Positions 55,569 through 64,000 of a stretch of DNA of 64,000 nt are shown one piece after another (position 1 is the first letter of the stretch; every line of letters starts with the position of its first letter). The DNA is from Desulforamulus profundi (GTDB lineage: Bacteria; Bacillota_B; Desulfotomaculia; Desulfotomaculales; Desulfotomaculaceae). The stretch lies in contig NZ_AWQQ01000049.1 of the NCBI RefSeq assembly GCF_002607855.1, forward strand, positions 35,925 to 99,924. Direction: 5' to 3'. The notes below the pieces were generated by a model, which saw nothing but the letters and a program-made list of their open reading frames with translations, ran no database searches and had not been told where the DNA came from. The position numbers and the translations under genes were made by a program.

Positions 55569-56640
55569 GGGATTCACCTCCGTTTTCCACCGGCACTCCA
55601 TACTCCGGCAGTGTTGTCACCCATTGAGCCAGTTGGTCTGCGGCGCTGTCCAGGTCTTCACAGTCCACAGACAAATCATAATCTTCGCTGGGCCTGTCAG
55701 GATAGTTGTACAGTGGGTCATAATAATGGGTAAGCAAGTATGGAATAACCTCGGTAAACCGCTTCTCCGCTATCTTTATATTTAAATCTTCTACAATTCT
55801 GGCGCCAAGGGACTTTTTCAACAGGCCGGTACTGAACTGCAGCCGCTCAATATTATGATCCGGTCCCTGGGTATACTCATCAATAATTCTACTTACACGG
55901 GTTTGTAAAGACGCATAAAGAAGAACTCGATATCCTCCGGCCATGGAATTGAGGATGGCAGTAGGCACAATTAGTTTACCCAGTCTGCGGCTTTCACACT
56001 CCACAAAAATGACGCCCTTTTCCTCGGCGGCCACCAGCGCTTGCACGATTTGAGCCTCAAAATCCTTTTGGGAAGGAGAATCCGGCAGTCCGATTTTGCC
56101 GTAGGCGGAACCCCGGTGGCGGGCAATGGTCTCCAGGTTCAGCACAGGTAAAAAACGTTCCCGCAGTTTTTGTAAAACAATGGTTTTACCCACACCGGTA
56201 AGTCCATGCAGGACGATGCTTTTATGGGGAATGATTTCCCGGTCCAAATACCTGTGCACATACCGGCGGTAAGCCTTGTACCCGCCCTGGATGCGGCAAA
56301 CAGGAAGTCCCAGGGAATTTAAGACAGAGGCTGTATATTTACTGCGCATACCGCCGCGCCAGCAGTACAGCAATACTCTTTTGTTCTTTGCTAAACCGGC
56401 TATGTCCTTAAATAATTCCGGCAATTTGGGGCTGGCAATTTCTAACCCTAACCGCTTTGCTTCCTCTGTCCCCACCTGCTTGTAGGTGGTGCCGACTGCT
56501 GTCCGCTCCTCGTTCGTAAACAAGGGAACATTAACGGCGCCCGGAATGGAGCCTTCTGCAAATTCTCCCTCGGAACGAACATCCACAAAGCAAACGTCCT
56601 TCATTTGCAGAGCATCTGTTATAGAAATATCCTTAACCAT
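55513..56640 (-). CDS. mnmH: tRNA 2-selenouridine synthase MnmH (SelU)
   Basis: Rhodanese-P-loop protein that swaps sulfur for selenium at the wobble uridine. MVKDISITDALQMKDVCFVD and VDVRSEGEFAEGSIPGAVNV begin the rhodanese part; the catalytic Cys is in LLYCWRGGMRSKYTA near 93. The P-loop LHGLTGVGKTIVLQKL is near 150, then ECESRRLGKLIVP. The frame runs 56 bases into rodZ; adding one base at ACCGGCAC would give a stop at 55574, just before the rodZ start, so the extra tail is probably an artefact. ATG 56640 has AAGGAAGAAGAGA upstream. It implies a selenophosphate supply elsewhere in the genome. Confidence 0.9.
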   Translation of the reverse strand: MVKDISITDALQMKDVCFVDVRSEGEFAEGSIPGAVNVPLFTNEERTAVGTTYKQVGTEEAKRLGLEIASPKLPELFKDIAGLAKNKRVLLYCWRGGMRSKYTASVLNSLGLPVCRIQGGYKAYRRYVHRYLDREIIPHKSIVLHGLTGVGKTIVLQKLRERFLPVLNLETIARHRGSAYGKIGLPDSPSQKDFEAQIVQALVAAEEKGVIFVECESRRLGKLIVPTAILNSMAGGYRVLLYASLQTRVSRIIDEYTQGPDHNIERLQFSTGLLKKSLGARIVEDLNIKIAEKRFTEVIPYLLTHYYDPLYNYPDRPSEDYDLSVDCEDLDSAADQLAQWVTTLPEYGVPVENGGESHVNRGSLEECADQEGLFV

Positions 56641-56828
56641 TGATCTCTTCTTCCTTGCCACCATCTATTCTCGATTATTCTAGATTATCCTGCAAAAAGA
56701 AATAGAGAAATTGCCCCATTTATTATGATTTCCACTCTAAAAAGGTCAAATTCTAATAAATTCTATGATTTTCTCCCACTATTATACAAATAGTTCAAGC
56801 AACGTCAGTATAGCATGTACCGCAGAAA

Positions 56829-56853
56829 TGGTCAACTTTTGTAAGTTGACCAT
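56829..56853 (-). terminator. Hairpin after ftsK
   Basis: TGGTCAACTT pairs with AAGTTGACCA around a 4-base loop; only a weak T-tract follows, so this is a tentative terminator. Confidence 0.5.
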
Positions 56854-56873
56854 TTAATCAATAAAATATATGT

Positions 56874-59153
56874 TTACTTCCCTTTAAAGGTCTGTAAATA
56901 CTGCTCCATGGTCATTAAAATGGCCCTGGGTTTACTTCCTTCATAGCCACCTACAATGCCCTTCTTTTCCATAATATCAATGAGACGGGCCGCCCGGGCA
57001 TACCCGATATGCAGCCGCCGCTGCAGCATGGAAATGGAGGCATGGCCGGTCTCAATCAGGATTTTGACAGCTTCCGGCAGAAGCTCGTCCTCGGCTTCCT
57101 GGGTTTCCTGTTCCTTGGGTTCCTCCTTGGCCACCGAATCGTCATAGACCGGTTCGGACTGCTTCTTCAAGAAGTTGACCAGGTCTTCCACTTCCCGGTC
57201 CGAAAGATAGGCCCCCTGCACTCGAATGGGCTTGGGCGCTCCCACAGGGAAAAACAACATATCTCCCTTGCCCAGAAGTTTTTCAGCCCCGGCCATATCC
57301 AAGATGGTCCTGGAGTCCACCTGGGAAGAAACAGCAAAGGAGATTCTGGAGGGAATGTTGGCTTTGATTAAACCGGTAATGACGTCCACCGAGGGACGCT
57401 GGGTGGCCACCACCAGGTGAATGCCGGCAGCCCTGGCCATCTGGGCCAGGCGGCAGATGGCATCTTCCACATCGGCCGGCGCCACCATCATCAAGTCAGC
57501 CAACTCGTCAATAATGACCACCATTAAGGGCAACGGTTTTTGACCCTGCCCCGGTTCTTTGTCGTTGAAAAGGTTGTTGTACCTGGCAATATCCCTCACA
57601 CCGGCTTTGGCAAATAATTCGTAACGCCTTTCCATTTCCCGCACGGCCCACCGCAAGGTTGTGGCGGCTTTTTTGGGGTTGGTTACCACCGGGGATACCA
57701 GGTGGGGGATGCCGTTATAGGTGGCCAGTTCCACCATTTTGGGATCGATCATTAAGAACTTTACTTCATCCGGTGTCGATTTAAAGAGAATACTGGAAAT
57801 GAGCGTGTTGATACACACACTCTTACCGGCACCGGTGGCGCCGGCAATCAAAAGGTGGGGCATTTTTGTCAGGTCTGCCAATATCGGCGTACCGGCGATG
57901 TCTTTCCCTAAAGCTACCGTTAACCGGGAAGGTGCGCCGGTAAATTCCTTGGACTCCAACAGGTCCCGGAGGTGAACCATGGAAATTTCCCGATTGGGGA
58001 CCTCAATGCCCAGCGCCGCTTTGCCTGGAATGGGCGCTTCAATGCGCACATCCGGCGCTGCCATGGACAGGGCAATATCGTCGGCCAGACTGACAATGCG
58101 GCTGACCTTTACCCCTGCCGGCGGTTGAATCTCGTAACGGGTAATGGCAGGTCCCCGGGAAACCTGGGTGACCTTTGCCTTAATGCCGAAATTCTCCAGG
58201 GTCTCTTCCAGTTTTGCAATATTATCGGTGATATCCCTGGCGCTGGATATGTTTTTATTGCTTTTCAGGGGCCTGGACAACAGGGTTAGGGGAGGCAGCT
58301 TAAAATGGCTGACATCCTGCAGGGACAATTGGGTATAGGAACTGTTCGGTGTTTCCTCCTGTTCGTCAAGTACGGTTTGCTTGACCGGACCGGCGGTTCT
58401 GGGTTTACCGTCACAGGTCAAATTGATGGGGCCTGTTCTTTCCGGATCATCCTTCTCCTCATATTTGTCCAGTTCTGAATCCATGTACAGTATGTGGTCC
58501 TGCGATGTGTTGATAATCACCGGCGTGACGTTTCCGTGCTGACTCTGGTTGCCTGTCGAATCCCCTTCCTCCACTTCGGTAAATAAAAAGTCATTTAATC
58601 TTTTACCGGTGCTGCTGAAACAATCCTTCGCTTTGGCGGTGGTCTTTTGCGCCAGCGCCGCCATGGAGATATTGGTCATCAGCAAAAGGGCCACCACAAA
58701 GCCCGAGGTCAACAGAATATAAGTGCCGGCTTTGCCAAAGGATTGAATCAGCAAAAAGGCGATCATCGACCCAAGGAGCCCGCCGCCTTGGCTGGCGGTG
58801 CTTTCGTCCATGATTCCCATGAGTACTTCCGAAAAGGTTGCTTTTAAAGGAACCATGAGGCTCAAGACGGTAAGGATGATTAAAAATAACAGCACAGCGC
58901 CGTACACTTTGATATTTACCGGCGTACGACTCCGATCAACAATCAATTTGATGCCAAACAACCCCAGGAAGGCCATTAAGACAATGCCGCCAAAGGTGCC
59001 AAACATCCCCTTGAGAACCCGGCCCACAAAGCCGCCAACCGCCCCCAGGGGTGTATTGGCAAAACTGATAAAGCCCAGCACAGAGATGGATATTAAAATG
59101 ATGCCGAAAATCTCATATTTCAAATCGTCTTTTAATTTTCTCAGTATGTCCAA
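56874..59153 (-). CDS. ftsK: DNA translocase FtsK/SpoIIIE
   Basis: A 759-residue hexameric dsDNA pump for chromosome transfer into the division site or forespore. Four N-terminal TM helices (about 15-175), a charged linker, then the alpha-beta-gamma motor: LENFGIKAKVTQVSRGPAIT, Walker A IAGATGAGKSVCINTLISSI, Walker B VVIIDELADLMMVAPADVED, and the KOPS-reading gamma winged helix ILIETGHASISMLQRRLHIG. TTG start at 59153 with GGAGGTG upstream. Intact. Flanked upstream by ylzJ and TepA-like genes as in Bacillus. Confidence 0.96.
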   Translation of the reverse strand: MDILRKLKDDLKYEIFGIILISISVLGFISFANTPLGAVGGFVGRVLKGMFGTFGGIVLMAFLGLFGIKLIVDRSRTPVNIKVYGAVLLFLIILTVLSLMVPLKATFSEVLMGIMDESTASQGGGLLGSMIAFLLIQSFGKAGTYILLTSGFVVALLLMTNISMAALAQKTTAKAKDCFSSTGKRLNDFLFTEVEEGDSTGNQSQHGNVTPVIINTSQDHILYMDSELDKYEEKDDPERTGPINLTCDGKPRTAGPVKQTVLDEQEETPNSSYTQLSLQDVSHFKLPPLTLLSRPLKSNKNISSARDITDNIAKLEETLENFGIKAKVTQVSRGPAITRYEIQPPAGVKVSRIVSLADDIALSMAAPDVRIEAPIPGKAALGIEVPNREISMVHLRDLLESKEFTGAPSRLTVALGKDIAGTPILADLTKMPHLLIAGATGAGKSVCINTLISSILFKSTPDEVKFLMIDPKMVELATYNGIPHLVSPVVTNPKKAATTLRWAVREMERRYELFAKAGVRDIARYNNLFNDKEPGQGQKPLPLMVVIIDELADLMMVAPADVEDAICRLAQMARAAGIHLVVATQRPSVDVITGLIKANIPSRISFAVSSQVDSRTILDMAGAEKLLGKGDMLFFPVGAPKPIRVQGAYLSDREVEDLVNFLKKQSEPVYDDSVAKEEPKEQETQEAEDELLPEAVKILIETGHASISMLQRRLHIGYARAARLIDIMEKKGIVGGYEGSKPRAILMTMEQYLQTFKGK

Positions 59154-59305
59154 AGCCAGGCACCTCCAAATAATATATACTACAGAAATTTCCAAAATCC
59201 TTTTATTGGATACTCCTATGACGGCCACAGATGAATAAAGTCGGACATGCTAAAACATATTAACATTGATCCAACAGTATTTCCACTTAGAAAGGGGGAT
59301 TTAAG

Positions 59306-59518
59306 ATGCCGCATGCCAAAGGAAAAATAACCGCCCGTGAATTACTTGACCTGCAAAGCCATCTGATGCTGGAAAGCAACCTGGTGGGCCAATTCAATCA
59401 CTTTGCACGGGAATGCACCGATCCTCAGCTTCGTCAAATGTGTGAAAGCTTTGCCCGCAGCCGTACGGACAGTTTTCAAAGACTGGCCCAGCACACCAAT
59501 ATCGGCCCAATTCAATAA
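59306..59518 (+). CDS. Small spore-coat-like (CotF-type) protein
   Basis: A 70-residue helical protein: KITARELLDLQSHLMLESNL, QFNHFARECTDPQLRQMCES and FARSRTDSFQRLAQHTN. This is the short helical-hairpin pattern of Clostridial CotF-like coat proteins, first half. AAAGGGGG precedes the ATG. The next gene starts 18 bases after its stop and is a second CotF-like protein, so the pair is co-transcribed, presumably in the mother cell. Confidence 0.65.
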   Translation: MPHAKGKITARELLDLQSHLMLESNLVGQFNHFARECTDPQLRQMCESFARSRTDSFQRLAQHTNIGPIQ

Positions 59519-59536
59519 ATGAAAGGAGGTTTTCAG

Positions 59537-59982
59537 ATGCGCAGTGATCAAGTAACCGATAAAAACTTGTGTATGGCTTTAATAAACCAGTTAAAATGGG
59601 ATGCTGTTTGTTTAACCTCAAAAATCCTGGAATGCAACGACAACAAATTACGCCAGGATTATATCAACGTTTTAAACCGCACCTTTGCCGAGCAAAAACA
59701 AGCCTATGACTATGCCAATCAGCAGGGGTGGCACCAGCCCATGATGGCTGAACAAACCATGATCAGCCAGGTGCAAAGCGACGTGCAAAAAATGATTACA
59801 GAAATTCAGCAGAGTATGATGACCATACACCAACAGGCCCAAAACCAGGCCATTCAACCCCCCAGCAGCAAACCATGATGAATATGGGCCAGGGCATGGG
59901 CGCCTTTCAGAATTACAACATGCCGACCTTCGGTAACCAGCAGCAGGTTTATGGAGGTTCTCCCCAGCAGTATTACCGTTAA
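59537..59982 (+). CDS. CotF-like spore coat protein with Gln/Met-rich tail (frame broken near 59860)
   Basis: About 149 residues. N-terminal CotF core: TDKNLCMALINQLKWDAVCL, NKLRQDYINVLNRTFAEQKQ, AYDYANQQGWHQPMMAEQTM. A C-run is short by one base (CAACCCCCCAG); the repaired frame adds a low-complexity tail QQQTMMNMGQGMGAFQNYNM and GNQQQVYGGSPQQYYR, typical of coat proteins. GAAAGGAGG precedes the ATG at 59537. Ends before a strong bidirectional terminator. Confidence 0.75.
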
Positions 59983-59985
59983 ATA

Positions 59986-60031
59986 CAAATATAAACGGCA
60001 CCTCGCCGCACGGGGTGCCGTTTATATTTGT
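59986..60031. terminator. Long bidirectional terminator
   Basis: CAAATATAAACGGCACC pairs with GGTGCCGTTTATATTTG around a short GC loop; serves the convergent coat and ylzJ genes. Confidence 0.92.
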
Positions 60032-60238
60032 TTAAGTGATTAAACCGGGATATACATCTTTGTTAAGGTAATGGGCCGGGTCGGAACTGTTGATGCGAAC
60101 AACTCTCTTTTTGCCGTTGTCCACTTTTTCCAACAGGACAGGGATTCCCGCCACTTCGCCGGACTCATAATCCGGGTATACCTGATCATCAAAGCCTGCC
60201 AGGACCTGTTCCGCCGGCAGCGGTGTCCACAGGATCAT
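60032..60238 (-). CDS. ylzJ: YlzJ-like protein
   Basis: A 68-residue member of the YlzJ family, found beside tepA and spoIIIE in spore-formers: [20 protein letters not shown], then a stretch with [20 protein letters not shown] and [17 protein letters not shown] precedes the ATG at 60238. It overlaps the TepA-like gene by four bases, as in Bacillus. Function unknown. Confidence 0.85.
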   Translation of the reverse strand: MILWTPLPAEQVLAGFDDQVYPDYESGEVAGIPVLLEKVDNGKKRVVRINSSDPAHYLNKDVYPGLIT

Positions 60239-61095
60239 TGGATCTTGCACCTCTCTTTGTTTCTACGGCTTTCTATGATTTCCTTAAGTTTACAAAGGGC
60301 TTGCCCAATGCCGCCGACCTCGTCGATTAGCCCAAAGTCCACGGCATCCTTGCCGATCACCACGGTACCGATGTCCCGGGCCAGTTCGCCGGTTTTAAAC
60401 ATTAACTGTCTGAATTTTTCATCAGTAACCTTGGAGTGATCGGTGACAAACCGAATTACCCGGTCCTGCATTTTGTCTAAATAATCATAGGTTTGCGGCA
60501 CGCCAATCACCAGACCGTTGAGCCGGATGGGGTGAATGGTCATGGAGGCAGTGGGGGCAATAAAACTATAAGCACCTGAAACGGCAATGGGAACACCGAT
60601 GCTGTGTCCCCCGCCCAGTACCAGGGTAACCGTTGGTTTGGTCATGGTGGCCACCACCTCTGCAATGGCCAGACCGGCCTCTACATCCCCGCCTACTGTA
60701 TTTAATATCAACAGAACGCCTTCTATGTTGTCGTCCTGCTCAATTGCCACCAGTTGCGGGATGACATGTTCGTATTTGGTAGTTTTGTTCTGGTTGGGCA
60801 GCACGATATGACCTTCGATCTGTCCAACAATAGTAACACAGTGGATATTGCTTTTGATATTTTCCGGCACGGTGGGAGTCCCCAATTCTTTTATATTTTC
60901 CAAAGTTCCTTTAGCCTGTCCCATCACCCTCTTGGGGGCGCCGGGGACACCGGGATTGGGCTGCCGAATGGTTTGCGGGTTGGTCTCTGGATTTGTTTGG
61001 GGCATGTTTGGAACACCCGGTGGCTGCATGGGATTGGTAGTTATAGGAGTAAAAGGTACCGGCCCGGGCTGATCATTGGTATAACGTTGTCTCAA
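60235..61095 (-). CDS. tepA: ClpP-family serine protease, TepA-like
   Basis: A 286-residue ClpP/crotonase-fold protease of the translocation-enhancing TepA type. A Pro/Asn-rich N-terminus (about 10-60) precedes [60 protein letters not shown], with the Ser nucleophile in the GGGHSIG motif, and the His in [13 protein letters not shown] near 195. In Bacillus it degrades small acid-soluble spore proteins and affects secretion. TTG start at 61095 with GAGGAG upstream is preferred over the earlier ATG. Followed by ylzJ and ftsK. Confidence 0.88.
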   Translation of the reverse strand: MRQRYTNDQPGPVPFTPITTNPMQPPGVPNMPQTNPETNPQTIRQPNPGVPGAPKRVMGQAKGTLENIKELGTPTVPENIKSNIHCVTIVGQIEGHIVLPNQNKTTKYEHVIPQLVAIEQDDNIEGVLLILNTVGGDVEAGLAIAEVVATMTKPTVTLVLGGGHSIGVPIAVSGAYSFIAPTASMTIHPIRLNGLVIGVPQTYDYLDKMQDRVIRFVTDHSKVTDEKFRQLMFKTGELARDIGTVVIGKDAVDFGLIDEVGGIGQALCKLKEIIESRRNKERCKIQ

Positions 61096-61236
61096 GGAAA
61101 GAGTCACTCCTCGTATTGTTCTATACATTACTACTAGTATGCATTTATTCCATCCTCATAATGTATGGATAAACATAAAACCTTTTGAATTTTCCTGAAG
61201 TGGTAAATTAATATAATAAATCAAGACATCTAAAGC

Positions 61237-61266
61237 AAAAGGAACTGCCCCGAAGGACAGTCCCTT
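61237..61266 (-). terminator. Terminator after the decayed hydantoinase
   Basis: Minus strand AAGGGACTG and CAGTTCCTT with a CCTTCGG loop, followed by TTGCTTT. Confidence 0.75.
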
Positions 61267-61324
61267 AGTATTTGGACTTAGCGAAGTTGTTAGATTTTTT
61301 GATCATACTCTCAGGGCAGCCATT

Positions 61325-61968
61325 TTAGCAGGGCGCTTCAACCAGCCTGGCCAGCTTAATCACCCGCCCGGCGGCTTCCCCTTCCGCCAGCGGCGGGCGG
61401 CTCAAAGCATGATATTTGGGTTCGATTTTCCCGCTGCCTGAAACTCCTTAACCAGGTAATCGATCATATGATGATTTTCCGCATGGACACAAACCAGACC
61501 GCCATGGGTCCGGGCCTGGACCAGGGCCTTCAGGAGAACGTCATCGGTGACTCGCAGCGTCTCATAGGTGGTAAACATCTTAAAACTGGTATAACCCCGG
61601 TCTATCATGACCGGCATTTCCCTGAGCGTGCTCTCATTCAGGTCGGAAAGAGTTACGTGGAAACTGTAATCAACGACCGCCTTCCCCTCTGCCTTCCGGT
61701 GCATGCCTCCACCGTTTCTGCCAGTGACCGGCCCTTTGTCTGGTTGGCAAAATCAATCACGGTGGTGGTTCCGCCGCAGGCGGCGGCAATGGTGCCGCTG
61801 GTAAAATCATCGCTGGTAACCAGATCACCGCAGGGCATCGCCAGGTGGGTGTGGACGTCAATCCCACCCGTTTCCGCCGGCCTCTATGGTTTTTGTGCCG
61901 TACCGGGCCAGGTCCGTACCAATGGCGGCAATCCTGCCGTTTTTAATCACCAAATCAAAAACTTGCAT
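61325..61968 (-). pseudogene. D-hydantoinase/dihydropyrimidinase fragment
   Basis: N-terminal half only of the amidohydrolase, in pieces. MQVFDLVIKNGRI is joined directly to AAIGTDLA, so the ~18 residues between two NGRI/DGRI repeats of the normal enzyme are missing. Further shifts occur near 61875 and 61690 (the second interrupts a HRKAEGKAVVDYSF link), while GGIDVHTHLAMPCGDL, GTTTVIDFANQTKGRSLAET, RGYTSFKMFTTYETLRVTDD and VHAENHHMIDYLVKEFQAAG are clear. The frame stops at 61325 after ARLVEAPC; about 240 residues of the C-terminal half are gone. GAGGAG stands before the ATG, so it was once expressed. Confidence 0.8.
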
Positions 61969-62102
61969 AGCAAGTCTCCTCTTAAAAAAAATAAAAGGGT
62001 GCCTGGTACTTAAGTTATTAAGTTATTTTGCATGGGTAGAAAAACAGATTTCTCCCTAAAAGTTATCCACAGTTTATAAAAAGCATAATTTTCTAAAACA
62101 AA

Positions 62103-62130
62103 AATAAAAACTCCCGCCCAGGGGCGGGAG
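62103..62130 (-). terminator. Terminator after rnj
   Basis: CTCCCGCCC-AG-GGGCGGGAG, followed by TTTTTATTTTT on the minus strand. Confidence 0.93.
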
Positions 62131-62134
62131 CAGG

Positions 62135-63798
62135 TTATACTTCCATGATGATCGGTAAGATCATTGGCCTTCTCCTAGTTTTTTCATATAAAAATTTTCC
62201 TAAATCATCTCTGATTTGCGATTTAATGCCTGCCCATTCGGAAATCCCACGGTTGCAGCACTTGTCCAGGGCGATTTTAACCTTTGTTTTGGCCTCTTCC
62301 ATGAGCATTTCCGATTCACGGACATAAACGAACCCTCTGGAAACAATATCGGGACCGGCCAGCACCTGGTTGTTCTCTTTGTCCATGGTCACAACCACAA
62401 TTAAAATGCCGTCCTGGGACAACTGTTTTCTGTCCCGTAAAACGATATTGCCCACATCCCCGACGCCCAATCCGTCCACCAGCACTCTGCCTGAGGTGAC
62501 TCTGCCGGTCATTCGTCCGTACTTACGGGTAAATTCAAAGACCTGGCCGTTCTCTCCCACAAAAATATTTTCAGCGGGTATTCCCAACTCCCTGGCCAGC
62601 TCAGCATGCTTTTTCAGCATTCTGTATTCCCCGTGCACCGGGATAAAAAACTTGGGCCGGATTAAATTGATCATTAGTTTTAATTCTTCCTGACTGGGGT
62701 GGCCGGAAACGTGAATACCGGATACGGCTTCATAGATAACCTTGGCCCCCAGCTTGAAAAGCTGATCAATGATCCGGGCAACCAGTTTTTCATTGCCGGG
62801 AATGGGGGTGGCAGAAATGATCACGGTGTCCCCGGGCATAACATCCACCTGACGGTGATCGTTCATGGCAATGCGGGTCAGGGCGGACATGGGTTCACCC
62901 TGGCTGCCGGTGGTCAGCAGGACAACCTTGTTTTTGGGCAGCCGGGCGGCTTCATCCAGTTCCACCAGTGTCCCTGCCGGGATCTTGAGGTAGCCCAGCT
63001 CACCGGCCACTTGCATAACATTAACCATACTCCGCCCAACCACGGCTACATGGCGGTCATATTTATGGGCCACGGTAATGGCTTGCTGCAGCCGGTGAAC
63101 ATTGGAGGCAAAGGTGGCGATAATGATCCTTTCCGGAGCATTCCGGAATGTCTCATCGAAGGTATTCCCCACGACCCTTTCGGACATGGTATAACCAGCG
63201 CGCTCAACGTTCGTACTGTCTGACAGCATAACCAAAACGCCCTTTTCTCCCAGGGCAGCAAATCTGGCAGATCGATGACCTCGCCGTCCACAGGCGTCTG
63301 GTCGATTTTGAAATCCCCCGTATGCAGTAGGGTTCCTACGGGTGTATGGATGGCAATGGCCATAGCATCCGGTATACTGTGGGATACCCGGATAAATTCG
63401 CACTTAAAGGGGCCAATTTGAATGGTATCCCTGGGTTTAACGGTATTCAGCTTGACCTGTTCCAACATGTTGTGTTCTTTTAATTTGCCCTGCACCAGCC
63501 CCAGGGCAAGTTTTGAACCGAACACCGGGACATTGATTTGCCGCAGGACGTAAGGCAACGCTCCAATGTGATCCTCATGGCCATGGGTAAGCAAAATACC
63601 CAGTACCTGTTCCTTGTGTTCCAATAGGTAAGTTATATCGGGGATAACAATATCGATCCCCAGCATTTCCTCTTCCGGAAACATTAAACCACAGTCAATG
63701 AGCACAATGTTTTCCCCGAATCTCACCGCGGTCATGTTTTTACCGATCTCGCCTAATCCCCCCAGGGGAATTACAGCTAACTTTGGTTCTTTCGCCAA
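62135..63798 (-). CDS. rnj: Ribonuclease J (frame broken near 63266)
   Basis: Beta-CASP metallo-beta-lactamase with 5'-3' exo- and endonuclease activity on RNA. PLGGLGEIGKNMTAVRFGEN, the zinc motif LTHGHEDHIGALPYVLRQIN, HSIPDAMAIAIHTPVGTLLH and TGDFKIDQTPVDGEVIDLP come first. One C is missing (CTGCCAGATT), then the protein continues FAALGEKGVLVMLSDSTNVE, GRSMVNVMQVAGELGYLKIP, SGHPSQEELKLMINLIRPKF and PVHGEYRMLKKHAELARELG. About 554 residues, normal. TTG start with GGAGGTG. Its promoter is at 63946-63974. Confidence 0.96.
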
Positions 63799-63945
63799 AA
63801 CCGCACCTCCTACGATCCAAATAGTTGCTAAATGATTTGATACAAGCGCTTCGATTCAATATACGGTGAGAAACTAGGAGAAGGCGGGGAAAAATATGAA
63901 ATTGTACACTGCTGTGGTAAACCGTCCCTGTAACCTACGCAATAA

Positions 63946-63974
63946 ATTATACTCAAATTATGCTCTAACGGCAA
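63946..63974 (-). promoter_or_regulatory. SigA promoter of rnj
   Basis: TTGCCG, 17-base spacer, TATAAT on the minus strand, about 150 bases before the start codon. The stretch 63799-64000 holds no gene. Confidence 0.75.
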
Positions 63975-64000
63975 TATGATTACCCGGAAGTGCCAAAAAA

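Overview
The window looks like a chromosomal stretch of a spore-forming, anaerobic Firmicute of the Desulfotomaculum/Pelotomaculum (Peptococcaceae) kind. That placement is an inference from gene content and order. The Clostridia/Bacillus sporulation-competence block is recognisable on the minus strand: rnj, a TepA-like ClpP, ylzJ, ftsK/spoIIIE, rodZ, yajQ, rimO-pgsA, an FtsH-like protease, cinA, recA, rny, ymdB, spoVS, and further left miaB, a ylbF-type gene and mutS. No tRNA, rRNA, CRISPR array, prophage or intact insertion sequence was seen.

Layout. 0-7.5 kb: an AcuC-like deacetylase (cut by the window edge), HyuA-type hydantoinase, mutS, a YlbF-family gene, miaB. 7.6-10.7 kb: a small glycan cluster (GT2 transferase, CDP-glucose 4,6-dehydratase-like enzyme, a decayed epimerase) and minC. 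10.8-17.5 kb: an accessory island with a TauE/SafE exporter preceded by two tiny membrane ORFs, a transposase remnant, a YezD/DUF2292 gene, a histidine kinase with a receiver-only regulator, a crystallin-fold-like protein and a Cys-rich protein. Three transcription units in this island begin with the same promoter-leader-terminator cassette, which is the most interesting signal in the window. 17.6-25.1 kb: Nudix hydrolase, a gutted TetR gene, three dehydratase-activase-type genes, an OmpR-type two-component pair and an EamA transporter. 25.4-36.8 kb: ParA-like ATPase, a double winged-helix/coiled-coil protein, acuA, guaB, fxsA, a SWIM protein with a gutted SNF2 helicase, cobC/cobU and an HD protein. 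36.8-64 kb: aminotransferase, PHP phosphoesterase, dipeptidase, then the housekeeping block, with small membrane and spore-coat-like genes in between.

Sequence quality matters for any reader. At least 25 reading-frame breaks occur in 22 otherwise normal genes, including recA, mutS, rny, rnj and rimO. Nearly all are explained by one (twice, two) missing G or C in a short G/C run. I treat them as probable base-calling errors and annotate each gene as a single unit. True decay (large deletions) is visible in the SNF2 helicase, a TetR gene, a hydantoinase, an epimerase and a transposase.

Functional links. DNA maintenance and recombination are represented by mutS, recA (with a LexA box), cinA, a DprA-like protein and ftsK. 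RNA metabolism is represented by rny, rnj, a DEAD helicase, miaB, rimO and mnmH. spoVS carries a near-perfect SigH promoter, and two CotF-like genes lie near ftsK, consistent with sporulation. mnmH implies selenium use in tRNA.
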